Origin: Marinobacterium sp. xm-d-530
Lineage (GTDB): Bacteria; Pseudomonadota; Gammaproteobacteria; Pseudomonadales; Balneatricaceae
Direction of reading: 5' to 3'
Assembly (NCBI RefSeq): GCF_013283365.1
Contig: NZ_WBYM01000002.1
Location: forward strand, 310,001-374,000
DNA length: 64,000 bases
Shown here: positions 17,111-27,226 of the stretch, one piece after another
How positions within the stretch are numbered: position 1 is the stretch's first letter
How the letters are laid out: each line of letters opens with the position of its first letter
Notes under the pieces: generated by a model
Databases searched by the model: none
What the model saw: only the letters and a program-made list of their open reading frames with translations
Told to the model about the DNA's origin: nothing
Position numbers and translations under genes: made by a program

Positions 17111-18289
17111 CTAAAAGGTATCCCCTGGAACATGCACAGAACCCGTCATTAGAAGACGCGCACTTCGGCTCATGATGGCGGCTTTAGCAGTCCACTCACC
17201 ATTCACCTCTTCCGCTTTTGCACCGACACGCAAGGTACCCGATGGGTGACCAAAGCGAACGGCATCGCGCTCTCCGCCACCGGCAGCGAGGTTAACCAGC
17301 GTACCCGGTACTGCTGCTGCCGTTGCGATAGCAACTGCCGCTGTACCCATCATCGCGTGATGAAGTTTACCCATAGACAGTGCACGAACTAGAACATCTA
17401 CATCATCCGTTGTGATCTCTTTACCACTAGACGCTGTGTAGTTCTTTGGTGGTGAGACAAAAGCAATTTTAGGGGTATGTTGACGCGTCTCAGCCTCTTT
17501 AAGATCCGTGATTAGACCCATCTTTAGCGCACCGTGGGCACGCATGGTTTCAAAACGCGCTAGCGCTTCAGGATCATTATTGATCGCTTCACGAAGCTCA
17601 GTACCTTGGTAACCAATCTCTTCTGCATTGAGGAAGATGGTTGGGATACCTGAGTTGATCATTGTCGCTTTAAAAGTACCCACACCAGGAACTTCAAGAT
17701 CATCGACAAGATTACCTGTTGGGAACATAGAACCTTCGCCATCGGCTGGATCCATGAACGACACTTCAATCTCAGCTGCGGGGAAAGTGACACCATCAAG
17801 CTCGAAGTCACCTGTCTCTTGTACCTGACCATTAGTAATCTGGACTTTACCGATGATGGTCTTCTTGATGTTGGCCTGCCAAATTTTGACTTCGCAGATG
17901 CCGTTTTCAGGAATCTTAGCTGCGTCGATTAGCCCTTCATGAATAGCAAAAGGGCCAATAGCCGCCGATAGGTTACCGCAGTTACCTGACCAATCCATAA
18001 ATGGACGATCGATCGCGACCTGACCAAAAAGGTAGTCAACATCATGATCTGGCATGGTGCTTTTTGAGACGATAACCGTCTTCGATGTCGATGAAGTCGC
18101 ACCACCCATACCATCAATTTGAGCACCGTATGGATCTGGGCTACCAATGACACGCATTAACAATTTATCGCGCGCTTCACCTGGAACCTGACACGCATCT
18201 GGTAAATCCTTCAGATTGAAGAAAACACCCTTAGATGTACCGCCACGCATGTAGGTAGCGCGAACCTGAATTTGAGGAACAAATGCCAT
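17111..18289 (-). CDS. prpF: 2-methylaconitate cis-trans isomerase PrpF
   Basis: 392 residues from the ATG at 18289, which has GGGAG nine bases upstream; a start at 18298 would abut that site. The N-terminus (ATYMRGGTSKGVFFNLKDLP) and GGATSSTSKTVIVSKS are typical of PrpF, as is the late segment GKLHHAMMGTAAVAIATAAAVPG. PrpF converts the trans-2-methylaconitate made by AcnD to the cis isomer, allowing AcnD to replace PrpD in propionate breakdown. It is the last gene of the prp operon, after a hairpin that follows acnD. Confidence 0.94.
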   Translation of the reverse strand: MAFVPQIQVRATYMRGGTSKGVFFNLKDLPDACQVPGEARDKLLMRVIGSPDPYGAQIDGMGGATSSTSKTVIVSKSTMPDHDVDYLFGQVAIDRPFMDWSGNCGNLSAAIGPFAIHEGLIDAAKIPENGICEVKIWQANIKKTIIGKVQITNGQVQETGDFELDGVTFPAAEIEVSFMDPADGEGSMFPTGNLVDDLEVPGVGTFKATMINSGIPTIFLNAEEIGYQGTELREAINNDPEALARFETMRAHGALKMGLITDLKEAETRQHTPKIAFVSPPKNYTASSGKEITTDDVDVLVRALSMGKLHHAMMGTAAVAIATAAAVPGTLVNLAAGGGERDAVRFGHPSGTLRVGAKAEEVNGEWTAKAAIMSRSARLLMTGSVHVPGDTF

Positions 18290-18310
18290 TTCAAACATCT
18301 CCCTTAATTT

Positions 18311-18334
18311 AAAAAAGGGCCGCGATGCGACCCC
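18311..18334 (-). terminator. Terminator-like hairpin between acnD and prpF
   Basis: On the minus strand GGGTCGC-ATC-GCGGCCC (7 bp, one G-U pair) is followed by TTTTTTAAATT. It ends about 20 bases before the prpF start, so it may reduce prpF expression relative to acnD. Confidence 0.55.
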
Positions 18335-18352
18335 TTGTAGTTAGCCAATTGC

Positions 18353-20965
18353 TTATGCATTGCCCTCAAGAAAATCTTGAGCAAAGCGTTGCAACACACC
18401 ACCAGCTTTATAGACACGAACTTCTGCAGCCGTATCAAGACGACAGGTCACTGGTACGCGAACCTGTTCACCGTTACGACGATTGATGATCAGCGTTAGA
18501 TCTGCACGTGGCGCGATCTCACCTTCCACATCGTACGACTCAGTACCATCAATACCGTAAGTATGACGTGTTTCGCCCTCTTTGAATTGAAGAGGTAGTA
18601 CGCCCATACCGACTAGGTTAGTACGGTGAATACGCTCGAAACCTTCAGCAACGATCGCTTCAACACCCGCTAGGCGAACACCTTTAGCCGCCCAGTCACG
18701 TGATGAGCCCTGACCGTAGTCAGCGCCAGCAACGATGATTAGGTTCTGCTTGCGCTCCATGTAAGTCTCAATCACTTCCCACATGCGCATCTGTTCACCC
18801 TGAGGTTCTAGACGAGCTAGAGAACCCTGAATGATCTCGCCGTTCTCATCACGACACATCTCATTCAACAGTTTCGGGTTAGCGAAGGTTGCGCGCTGTG
18901 CTGTTAGGTGGTCACCACGGTGAGTTGCGTATGAGTTGAAGTCCTCTTCTGGAAGACCCATCTTAGCAAGGTATTCACCCGCTGCAGACGACGCAAGAAT
19001 CGCATTCGATGGCGATAGGTGGTCAGTTGTGATGTTGTCACCTAACACTGCCAATGGAAGCATACCTTTTAGCGTACGCTCACCTGCCAACGCACCTTCC
19101 CAGTATGGAGGGCGACGAATGTAGGTCGACATTTCACGCCAGTCGTAAAGTGGGCTTGGCGCTTTCTCAGCTTCACCTAGGTCAAACATAGGGATGTAGA
19201 TCTGCTGGAACTGCTCTGGCTTAACGGCCTTAGCGACAATCGCATCGATCTCTTCATCTGATGGCCAGATATCTTTAAGCGTTACTGGGTTACCGTTGGT
19301 ATCCGTACCCAATACATCGTTTTCGATATCAAAACGCATCGTACCGGCAATCGCGTAAGCAACGACAAGTGGTGGTGATGCTAGGAATGCCTGCTTAGCG
19401 TATGGGTGGATACGGCCGTCGAAGTTACGGTTACCCGATAGTACAGCTGTCGCGTAGAGGTCACGATCAATAATCTCTTGCTGAATCACAGGATCAAGCG
19501 CACCCGACATACCGTTACAGGTTGTACAAGCGTATGCCACGATACCGAAGCCCATCTTCTCAAGTTCTGGAAGAAGACCCGCCTCTTCTAGGTAAAGTTT
19601 TGCAACTTTTGAACCTGGAGCAAATGACGATTTAACCCAAGGCTTGCGCACAAGGCCAAGCTCGTTAGCACGTTTAGCAACAAGACCTGCAGCAACAACG
19701 TTGCGGGGGTTAGAGGTGTTGGTACATGAAGTGATCGCTGCGATGATCACTGCGCCATCTGGTAGCAGGCCATCAGCCTCTTCCGCTTTCGCTGCAGCCA
19801 ATTTCGCTTCGTCAGCGATACCGCGATTGGTTAGATCCGAAGTTGGTAGACGACGGTGTGGGTTTGATGGACCTGCCATGTTACGGACAACAGTTGATAG
19901 ATCAAACTCAAGAACTCGCTCGTATTCAGCCGTAACAAGATCGGTCGCCCATAGGCCAGTCTCTTTAGCGTACTGCTCAACCAGTGCAACCTGCTCTGGT
20001 TCACGACCCGTCAGTTTTAGGTAGTCGATCGTCTGGCCATCGATGTAGAACATCGCAGCCGTTGCACCAAACTCTGGAGTCATGTTCGAGATAGTCGCAC
20101 GGTCACCAATCGATAGTGAATCAGCGCCTTCGCCGAAGAACTCAAGGTATGCACCAACGACACGCTCCTGACGTAGGAACTCAGTCAGAGCCAATACGAT
20201 ATCAGTCGCAGTGATTCCTGGATTACGTTTACCCGTTAGCTTCACACCCACGATGTCTGGAAGACGCATCATTGATGGGTGACCCAGCATAACAGTTTCA
20301 GCTTCAAGACCACCGACACCGATCGCGATAACACCCAGTGCATCAACGTGAGGCGTGTGCGAGTCAGTACCGACACAGGTATCAGGGTAGGCAACCCCAT
20401 CACGCGCCTGAATAACCGGAGACATCTTCTCAAGGTTGATCTGGTGCATGATGCCGTTACCGGCTGGAATTACATCAACGTTTTCAAACGCAGTCTTGGT
20501 CCAGTCGATAAAGTGGAAACGGTCTTCGTTACGACGATCTTCAATCGCACGGTTCTTATCGAACGCTTCTGGATCAAAGCCTGGTGCCTCTACTGCCAAC
20601 GAGTGGTCAACAATCAGCTGAGTTGGCACGACAGGGTTAACCTTAGATGGGTCACCACCCTGATCCGCAATCGCATCACGCAGACCTGCTAGGTCAACCA
20701 GTGCTGTTTGACCAAGAATGTCATGACAGACAACACGCGCTGGGTACCAAGGGAAATCGAGGTCACGCTTACGCTCGATTAGCTGTTTTAGCGAATCAGT
20801 TAGAGCGTCCGGCTCACAACGGCGAACCAACTGTTCTGCCAATACACGCGATGTGTAGGGAAGCTTCGCATAAGCGCCAGCTTCAATTGCTTCAACCGCT
20901 GCACGAGTATCGAAGTAGTCGAGCGTCGTGCCAGTTAAAGATTTACGGTATTGAGTATTCATCAT
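18353..20965 (-). CDS. acnD: Fe/S-dependent 2-methylisocitrate dehydratase AcnD
   Basis: 870 residues, aconitase superfamily. The three iron-sulfur Cys are in SCTNTSNPRN near 418 and CTTCNG near 485. The swivel domain has GADYGQGSSRDWAAKG near 750. The opening TTLDYFDTRAAVEAIEAGAYAKLPYTSRVLAEQ separates AcnD from AcnA. It dehydrates 2-methylcitrate to 2-methylaconitate in the methylcitrate cycle. Two in-frame ATGs are adjacent (20965, 20962) behind AGGAAC. The neighbour prpF confirms the AcnD type; no prpD is present. Confidence 0.95.
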   Translation of the reverse strand: MMNTQYRKSLTGTTLDYFDTRAAVEAIEAGAYAKLPYTSRVLAEQLVRRCEPDALTDSLKQLIERKRDLDFPWYPARVVCHDILGQTALVDLAGLRDAIADQGGDPSKVNPVVPTQLIVDHSLAVEAPGFDPEAFDKNRAIEDRRNEDRFHFIDWTKTAFENVDVIPAGNGIMHQINLEKMSPVIQARDGVAYPDTCVGTDSHTPHVDALGVIAIGVGGLEAETVMLGHPSMMRLPDIVGVKLTGKRNPGITATDIVLALTEFLRQERVVGAYLEFFGEGADSLSIGDRATISNMTPEFGATAAMFYIDGQTIDYLKLTGREPEQVALVEQYAKETGLWATDLVTAEYERVLEFDLSTVVRNMAGPSNPHRRLPTSDLTNRGIADEAKLAAAKAEEADGLLPDGAVIIAAITSCTNTSNPRNVVAAGLVAKRANELGLVRKPWVKSSFAPGSKVAKLYLEEAGLLPELEKMGFGIVAYACTTCNGMSGALDPVIQQEIIDRDLYATAVLSGNRNFDGRIHPYAKQAFLASPPLVVAYAIAGTMRFDIENDVLGTDTNGNPVTLKDIWPSDEEIDAIVAKAVKPEQFQQIYIPMFDLGEAEKAPSPLYDWREMSTYIRRPPYWEGALAGERTLKGMLPLAVLGDNITTDHLSPSNAILASSAAGEYLAKMGLPEEDFNSYATHRGDHLTAQRATFANPKLLNEMCRDENGEIIQGSLARLEPQGEQMRMWEVIETYMERKQNLIIVAGADYGQGSSRDWAAKGVRLAGVEAIVAEGFERIHRTNLVGMGVLPLQFKEGETRHTYGIDGTESYDVEGEIAPRADLTLIINRRNGEQVRVPVTCRLDTAAEVRVYKAGGVLQRFAQDFLEGNA

Positions 20966-20984
20966 TTCAAGTTCCTACTCTTAA

Positions 20985-22115
20985 TTAGGCACGGTCTTCA
21001 ATCGCAACCCACTCAGCCGACTCAGGGCCAGTGTAGTCTGCAGAAGGACGGATAATACGGTTGTTTGCACGCTGTTCGATGACGTGAGCAGTCCAACCCG
21101 CTACGCGCGAACAGACAAAGATCGGCGTGAACAGTTCAGTAGGGATACCCATGAAGTGGTAAGCCGATGCGTGGAAGAAGTCCGCGTTACAGAAGAGTTT
21201 CTTCTCACGCCACATGACCGCTTCAACACGCTCAGAGACAGCGTAAAGGTGCGTATCACCTACCTGTTTAGAGAGTTTTTCAGACCACTCTTTGATGATC
21301 GCGTTACGTGGATCTGACTCGCGGTAGATCGCGTGACCAAAGCCCATGATCTTATCTTTACGAGCCAACATACCCATGATCGCTTCCTCTGCTTCGTCAG
21401 CAGATTTCCAGTTTTCGATCATCGCCATCGCCGCTTCGTTAGCGCCGCCATGCAAAGGACCACGCAGTGAACCGATGGCACCGGTCACACAGCTGTGAAT
21501 GTCAGACAGCGTTGACGCACAGACACGAGCCGTAAAGGTTGAGGCATTGAACTCATGCTCTGCGTAAAGGATCAAAGAGGCGTGCATAACATCGACGTGC
21601 AGCGGCTCTGGTTTTTTATTGTGAAGCGTCCATAGGAACTGCTCTGCAATAGAGTCTGCGTCCGTCTCTGTCTCAACTCGGATGCCTTTGTGAGCAAAGT
21701 TGTACCAGTAGTTGATGATGCCTGGGAATACCGCCAGCATGCGATCGATGTGATCGTGCTGTTCGCTAAAGTCCATCTCTGTCTCAAGGTTACCCAACAT
21801 AGAGACACCGGTACGCATCACATCCATTGGATGAGCATTTTTAGGGATGTTCTCTAGAACCGTTTTAAGCGCTGCTGGAAGTGCGCGCATGCCTTTCAGA
21901 CGTGCTTTATAAGCATCCAGTTCCGCTTGGTTAGGCAGTTTGCCGTATAGAAGAAGGTAGGCAACCTCCTCAAACTGCGCATTGTCAGCCAACTCTTTAA
22001 TATCGTAGCCGCGGTAAGTAAGACCAGCGCCCGATTTACCAACCGTACAGAGTGCCGTTTCACCCGCAGATTGACCACGCAGACCTGCACCACTTAATTT
22101 TTTTGCTTCAGCCAT
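20985..22115 (-). CDS. prpC: 2-methylcitrate synthase
   Basis: 376 residues from the ATG at 22115, chosen because AAGGAG lies 6 bases upstream and the product begins MAEAKKLSGAGLRGQSAGET like other PrpC proteins. Longer in-frame starts reach 22154. Citrate synthase-fold catalytic motifs are present: GPLHGGANEAAM (His) near 232 and MGFGHAIYRESDPRN (His, then Asp/Arg) near 272. It condenses propionyl-CoA with oxaloacetate. It lies between prpB and acnD on one transcript. Confidence 0.95.
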   Translation of the reverse strand: MAEAKKLSGAGLRGQSAGETALCTVGKSGAGLTYRGYDIKELADNAQFEEVAYLLLYGKLPNQAELDAYKARLKGMRALPAALKTVLENIPKNAHPMDVMRTGVSMLGNLETEMDFSEQHDHIDRMLAVFPGIINYWYNFAHKGIRVETETDADSIAEQFLWTLHNKKPEPLHVDVMHASLILYAEHEFNASTFTARVCASTLSDIHSCVTGAIGSLRGPLHGGANEAAMAMIENWKSADEAEEAIMGMLARKDKIMGFGHAIYRESDPRNAIIKEWSEKLSKQVGDTHLYAVSERVEAVMWREKKLFCNADFFHASAYHFMGIPTELFTPIFVCSRVAGWTAHVIEQRANNRIIRPSADYTGPESAEWVAIEDRA

Positions 22116-22177
22116 CTCTTTCTCCTTGAATGACATGGACCTGCGACAGAACAACAGATCCGAGAGTTAGGGATTAG

Positions 22178-23071
22178 TTACTTGTTTTTACCTTCTTGGA
22201 ACAGAGCATCTAGCTTCTGTTCAAAGTCGTGGTAGTTCAAGAAATCGTAAAGATCCATGCGAGTCTGCATCGTATCCACAACGGCTTTCTGATCGCCATC
22301 ACGCAGTAGCGCTTCGTAAACGTTCAAAGAGGCTTTGTTTGCTGCACGGAAACCAGACAGTGGGTAAAGAACCATCGTACAACCGTTCTCTGCCAACTCC
22401 TCTTTATTGAATAGAGGTGTCGCACCAAATTCAGTGATGTTCGCAAGTAGGTGTCCACCGTTAATACCCTGAGAGAAGGCTTTATAGTCTTCAAGCGTAT
22501 GAACCGCTTCAGCGAAGATACCGTCAGCACCCGCTTCTAAACAGGCTTGTGCACGTTCAACGGCTGCGTTAAGACCTTCCATCTGGAATGCATCGGTACG
22601 GGCAATGATAAAGAAGTCATCGTCTGTTTTAGCATCAACGGCCGCTTTAACACGATCAACCATCTCTTCTAGAGAGACGATCTCTTTGTTTGGACGGTGA
22701 CCACAACGCTTCTGAGCAACCTGGTCTTCAAGGTGACACGCCGCTGCGCCACCACGAATCATCTCTTTAACCGTACGTGCGATGTTGAATGCACCACCCC
22801 AACCTGTATCGATATCAACCATCAGAGGCGTATCACAGGCTGCTGTTACACGACGTACATCTTCCATCACATCGTTCAATGAGGTCATACCTAGATCAGG
22901 TAGGCCGTAAGAGGCGTTTGCAATACCACCACCAGAGAGATAGATCGCTTGGTGACCAACACGTGTTGCCATCATTGCGTTGTATGCGTTGAAAGTACCC
23001 ACAACTTGAAGTGGCTTGTTATCGGCTAGTGCCTTACGGAACTTAGCGCCTGGGGACATCGACTGAGTCAT
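22178..23071 (-). CDS. prpB: 2-methylisocitrate lyase
   Basis: 297 residues of the isocitrate lyase/PEP mutase barrel. Signatures are [20 protein letters not shown] near 45-63, the metal-binding VDIDTGWGG near 86-94 and the catalytic loop with QKRCGHR near 123. It splits 2-methylisocitrate into pyruvate and succinate. It follows the regulator gene by only 12 bases and is the first enzyme gene of the operon. Confidence 0.96.
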   Translation of the reverse strand: MTQSMSPGAKFRKALADNKPLQVVGTFNAYNAMMATRVGHQAIYLSGGGIANASYGLPDLGMTSLNDVMEDVRRVTAACDTPLMVDIDTGWGGAFNIARTVKEMIRGGAAACHLEDQVAQKRCGHRPNKEIVSLEEMVDRVKAAVDAKTDDDFFIIARTDAFQMEGLNAAVERAQACLEAGADGIFAEAVHTLEDYKAFSQGINGGHLLANITEFGATPLFNKEELAENGCTMVLYPLSGFRAANKASLNVYEALLRDGDQKAVVDTMQTRMDLYDFLNYHDFEQKLDALFQEGKNK

Positions 23072-23083
23072 CTCTATCTCTCC

Positions 23084-23770
23084 TTAGGGTTGATTTAATT
23101 TAGATTCGATATTGCGTCTTGATGCACTGATGTGACGACGCATTAAAAGTTCGGCCAGCTCTTCATCACGCGCTTCAATGGCATCCAATATTTGATGGTG
23201 CTCACGTAAAGCCATGGTGGGACGAGAACTGGAAAGACTGAATTGGAAACGATACATTCGCACCAAGTGGTATAGATCGGCCGCTAATAACTCTTGAAGT
23301 TTTGAGTTACCAGACGCCATCACAATTCGGTAGTGAAAATCGAGATCGCCCTCTTTCTGAAAGTAGGCCTGTCCCTCTTGCTCTTCGATACCTGACTGAT
23401 GCTGATCTAGCAGAGCACGAAGCTGGTTGATCTCCTCTTGCGGCATAACGGTCGCGGCTAAACGGCACGCCATACCCTCTAGCGCTTCACGAACGCGATA
23501 GATTTCCAACAGCTCTTTGACACTTAACTGAACAACACGCGCGCCAATATGAGGCTTTCGCTCAACCAGACGCAGCCCCTCTAAACGACGTATCGCTTCA
23601 CGAAGTGGGCCTCGCGAAATACCGTAGGTTTTAGCCAGTTCTGGTTCAGAAATTTTAGCGCCCGCTGGAATTTCACCCTTCACAATCGCAGTAATAATTT
23701 CATGACACACTCGGTCTGCAAGCGTGCTACTCTGTTGTGATTCTGAAGCGTAAAGCGGTTCAATGGTCAT
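23084..23770 (-). CDS. prpR: GntR/FCD-family regulator of the methylcitrate operon
   Basis: 228 residues from the ATG at 23770. A longer reading to 23830 would run through the promoter and one operator, so it is rejected. The N-terminal winged helix has ELAKTYGISRGPLREAIRRLEGLRLVER at about 45-72. The C-terminal FCD ligand domain has REALEGMACRLAA, DLDFHYRI and REHHQILDAI with metal-type His/Asp residues. It is the first gene of the prp operon and probably represses it through two identical palindromes, with a propionate-derived acid as inducer. The name prpR follows usage for this GntR type, not the sigma54 activator of enterics. Confidence 0.88.
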   Translation of the reverse strand: MTIEPLYASESQQSSTLADRVCHEIITAIVKGEIPAGAKISEPELAKTYGISRGPLREAIRRLEGLRLVERKPHIGARVVQLSVKELLEIYRVREALEGMACRLAATVMPQEEINQLRALLDQHQSGIEEQEGQAYFQKEGDLDFHYRIVMASGNSKLQELLAADLYHLVRMYRFQFSLSSSRPTMALREHHQILDAIEARDEELAELLMRRHISASRRNIESKLNQP

Positions 23771-23774
23771 AAAT

Positions 23775-23786
23775 ATTGTCGACAAT
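23775..23786. promoter_or_regulatory. GntR-type operator O1 of the prp operon
   Basis: The perfect palindrome ATTGTCGACAAT lies 4 bases upstream of the regulator start codon, downstream of the predicted promoter. The same 12 bases recur at 23848-23859. Confidence 0.8.
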
Positions 23787-23801
23787 CTGATTGTGCAATG
23801 T

Positions 23802-23830
23802 AGAATAACCCGCTTTATATAGGCTGACAA
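23802..23830 (-). promoter_or_regulatory. Sigma70-type promoter of the prp operon
   Basis: On the minus strand TTGTCA (23830-23825), a 17-base spacer, then TATTCT (23807-23802). It lies between the two operator copies, which would let a bound repressor pair block it. Confidence 0.65.
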
Positions 23831-23847
23831 TCAACCAAAAGGCTAAC

Positions 23848-23859
23848 ATTGTCGACAAT
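23848..23859. promoter_or_regulatory. GntR-type operator O2 of the prp operon
   Basis: A second exact copy of ATTGTCGACAAT, 18 bases upstream of the predicted -35 element. It also lies 45 bases before the divergent marC gene, so marC could share this control. Confidence 0.75.
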
Positions 23860-23903
23860 TTTGTTATCTCGACTGATCAGTCGGATATAAGCAGGAGTGA
23901 AAT

Positions 23904-24500
23904 ATGGATACCTACGCTGCAGCATTGATGCTCTTCTTAATCATGGATCCGTTGGGCAATATCCCTGTGGTGTTATCCATTCTTAAAAAGGTCGACCCCG
24001 CCAGACGTATCAAGGTACTACTCAGGGAGTTAGTGATCGCCTTAATCCTAATGCTGATCTTCTTATACAGCGGCTCGGCACTGTTAAAACTGTTATCGCT
24101 CTCTAAAGAGGCGGTCTCTATCTCTGGCGGTTTAGTACTACTGATTATTGCAATCCGAATGATCTTCCCATCCCGTGGTGGCGTTATGGGCGATGATGAG
24201 GATGATAGCGAACCGCTAGTGGTCCCCTTGGCTACGCCAATGATCGCAGGCCCTTCAATACTGGCCACTCTGGTTCTACTGGCAGAGAGCGAACCGAGTC
24301 GCAGTATAGACTGGTTAATCGCCCTTCTGATCAGCTGGGTGGCGACCGCTATTATTTTAATCGCAGGACAATCACTCTATAGAATACTCGGCAAACGTGG
24401 CTTGAAAGCGATAGAACGTCTGATGGGTATGATATTGATCTCGATCGCTGTTCAGATGCTAATCAATGGATTTTTAGCAATTCAGCAGCCTTTTAAATAG
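23904..24500 (+). CDS. MarC-family integral membrane protein
   Basis: 198 residues with about six hydrophobic helices. It opens MLFLIMDPLGNIPVVLSIL and has VPLATPMIAGPSILATLVLL near 110-128, the internal repeat of the MarC/YhgN family. The role of this inner-membrane family is unknown; the old link to multiple antibiotic resistance was not upheld. AGGAG precedes the ATG. It is divergent from the prp operon and ends overlapping the convergent hydrolase gene by 19 bases. Confidence 0.88.
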   Translation: MDTYAAALMLFLIMDPLGNIPVVLSILKKVDPARRIKVLLRELVIALILMLIFLYSGSALLKLLSLSKEAVSISGGLVLLIIAIRMIFPSRGGVMGDDEDDSEPLVVPLATPMIAGPSILATLVLLAESEPSRSIDWLIALLISWVATAIILIAGQSLYRILGKRGLKAIERLMGMILISIAVQMLINGFLAIQQPFK

Positions 24501-25354
24501 CGCTTTAACTCATCATTCATGATACGGGCGATCTGACGAGGCTTTTGATAAGGTAGGGAGTGATCTGTCCCTGCCACAAAATGGTAGTGCCAATTACGCA
24601 TACTGTCTGACAGGTGCTGATGCAGTTGATGCATCGGCTCGACACTCAATCCACCTATAAAACTGCTGACATCCCCTTGAGCCGCTAGCAGTCTCTCTCG
24701 ATCGATGAACAGGGCCGCATTGGTAACGGCGTCTAGAGAGTTAGCAAAACCCAGTCGACGCTCGCCCAAACGCTGCAAAGTCATTTTTTCAACCGCTTCA
24801 CTCACCTTACGATTGGGCGAAATGGTATCAAGAAAGGTTCGAATCCCTTCATCACCCTCTGTATTGCGTAGGCTTTTAGCCGCGGCAGAGAAGGATTGAC
24901 GAATGGAGACGGTCTCTTGCCAATCATGACGATCGAGCAGCGCACTCTCAAGCAGGAACTGTTTGCGCACCCGATCTCTGAGGTTCTGTTTTAACAACAG
25001 TGACACCAAGCCCCCAAGAGAATAGCCCGCTAGATCGAACTCATGCCAGCCTAAATGATCCACTAGGTGGGTCATATCCGACACCAGGTCATTGACACTG
25101 AAGGGGTGCTCTACTCCATCATCACTGACGGTCTCACCTGCCCCTCGTAAATCAGGTACAAGGATTTCACCCCAGCCTTCAAGAAAGTGCTGCATCGCTT
25201 CCCAAGTATATCGACCCGCCACACCAGCGCCGTGGATTAACAGCAGTCGGCGACCACCTTCAGATTCTGGGTGACGATAAATGCGATAAGCGTGCTGATA
25301 ACCTGCATGGGCTAGAGTGTCTGAATGACAGTGACTATCTGATAGTCGACTCAT
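24482..25354 (-). CDS. Alpha/beta-fold hydrolase
   Basis: 290 residues from the ATG at 25354 (an in-frame GTG lies at 25363). The oxyanion region LLLIHGAGVAGRYTWEAM near 38-55, the nucleophile elbow AGYSLGGLVSL near 112-120 and a late GTDHSLPYQKP (His candidate) mark an alpha/beta hydrolase. The charge relay Asp is likely in the strand before that. The substrate is unknown. No signal peptide is seen, so it is probably cytosolic. Its 3' end overlaps marC. Confidence 0.8.
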   Translation of the reverse strand: MSRLSDSHCHSDTLAHAGYQHAYRIYRHPESEGGRRLLLIHGAGVAGRYTWEAMQHFLEGWGEILVPDLRGAGETVSDDGVEHPFSVNDLVSDMTHLVDHLGWHEFDLAGYSLGGLVSLLLKQNLRDRVRKQFLLESALLDRHDWQETVSIRQSFSAAAKSLRNTEGDEGIRTFLDTISPNRKVSEAVEKMTLQRLGERRLGFANSLDAVTNAALFIDRERLLAAQGDVSSFIGGLSVEPMHQLHQHLSDSMRNWHYHFVAGTDHSLPYQKPRQIARIMNDELKRYLKGC

Positions 25355-25410
25355 GGTAAGCACTACTCGGGATAAGTAGGGGCAGCTAATGCTACCCCCA
25401 ATAGGCAGGT

Positions 25411-26028
25411 TTAAAGGGAGAGATTGCGGTTACTTGCCGCTAGAAACTCTTTCTTAAGATCTTCGTAGGTGTGTACCGCTGGGAATTGCGGGAACTCTTC
25501 AATGACGTTCTGCGGAGCATGGAAAAGAATGCCCTGCTCAGCTTGAGCCAACATAGTCGTGTCGTTGTAAGAGTCGCCTGCAGCGATAACACGGTAATTA
25601 AGCAGCTGGAAAGCACGCACTGATTGACGCTTAGGGTCGCGCTGACGAAGCGTGTAGTCAGTTATACGACCGTTTTCGTCTGTCTCAAGTCGGTGACAAA
25701 GCAGCGTTGGGTAACCCAATTGAGCCATCAACGGTGCTGCAAACTCATAGAAGGTATCGGAAAGAATCACCAGCTGGAAACGCTCACGCAACCAATCGGT
25801 GAACTCTTTAGCGCCTGGAAGTGGGCTCAGCTTAGCAATGGTCTCTTGGATCTGAGGAAGGGTTAGACCGTGCTCATCAAGAATACGAAGGCGCTGCTTC
25901 ATCAACACATCGTAATCAGGGATATCACGAGTCGTTGCTTTTAACTCCTCGATACCAGTCTCTTCGGCAAATGCGATCCAGATTTCAGGGATTAGGACCC
26001 CTTCAAGATCAAGACATGCTAGTTCCAC
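25411..26028 (-). CDS. thrH: Bifunctional phosphoserine phosphatase/homoserine phosphotransferase ThrH
   Basis: 205 residues of the HAD superfamily. The nucleophile loop reads CLDLEGVLIPE (Asp7, Glu9), the DxE form of ThrH, not the DxD of SerB. Motif II is ILSDTFYEF near 89-97, and motif IV is AAGDSYNDTTM near 148-158. ThrH dephosphorylates phosphoserine and can transfer the phosphate to homoserine, linking serine and threonine synthesis. It lies next to cysB, as in Pseudomonas. Confidence 0.93.
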   Translation of the reverse strand: MELACLDLEGVLIPEIWIAFAEETGIEELKATTRDIPDYDVLMKQRLRILDEHGLTLPQIQETIAKLSPLPGAKEFTDWLRERFQLVILSDTFYEFAAPLMAQLGYPTLLCHRLETDENGRITDYTLRQRDPKRQSVRAFQLLNYRVIAAGDSYNDTTMLAQAEQGILFHAPQNVIEEFPQFPAVHTYEDLKKEFLAASNRNLSL

Positions 26029-26128
26029 GCTAGGCTCTCCTTTAAAAATTGAGAGGCTACTCTAGCGATTTAGTCGCCGCCTTTCAAACGAAAGACGACA
26101 ATATTAGAGGTTCATTAGACCTATGGCC

Positions 26129-27103
<975 letters not shown>

Positions 27104-27119
27104 CTATTGCTCCAATTTA

Positions 27120-27205
27120 TAGCCAATTATTAGCCAATCGCCCTTAGTCGGCGTTGATATCTATTAATAAGCCAAATATAACACTAGAGAATAAGCTAAA
27201 GCAAA
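27120..27205. promoter_or_regulatory. Repeated ATTAGCCAA-type motifs upstream of cysB
   Basis: Within about 85 bases TATAGCCAATT, ATTAGCCAATC, ATAAGCCAAAT and ATAAGCTAAAG occur on the plus strand. CysB proteins bind poorly conserved AT-rich sites upstream of their own gene, so these may be autoregulatory sites. The evidence is only the repetition and the location. Confidence 0.35.
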
Positions 27206-27226
27206 AGGCTATATCCTTATACACGA

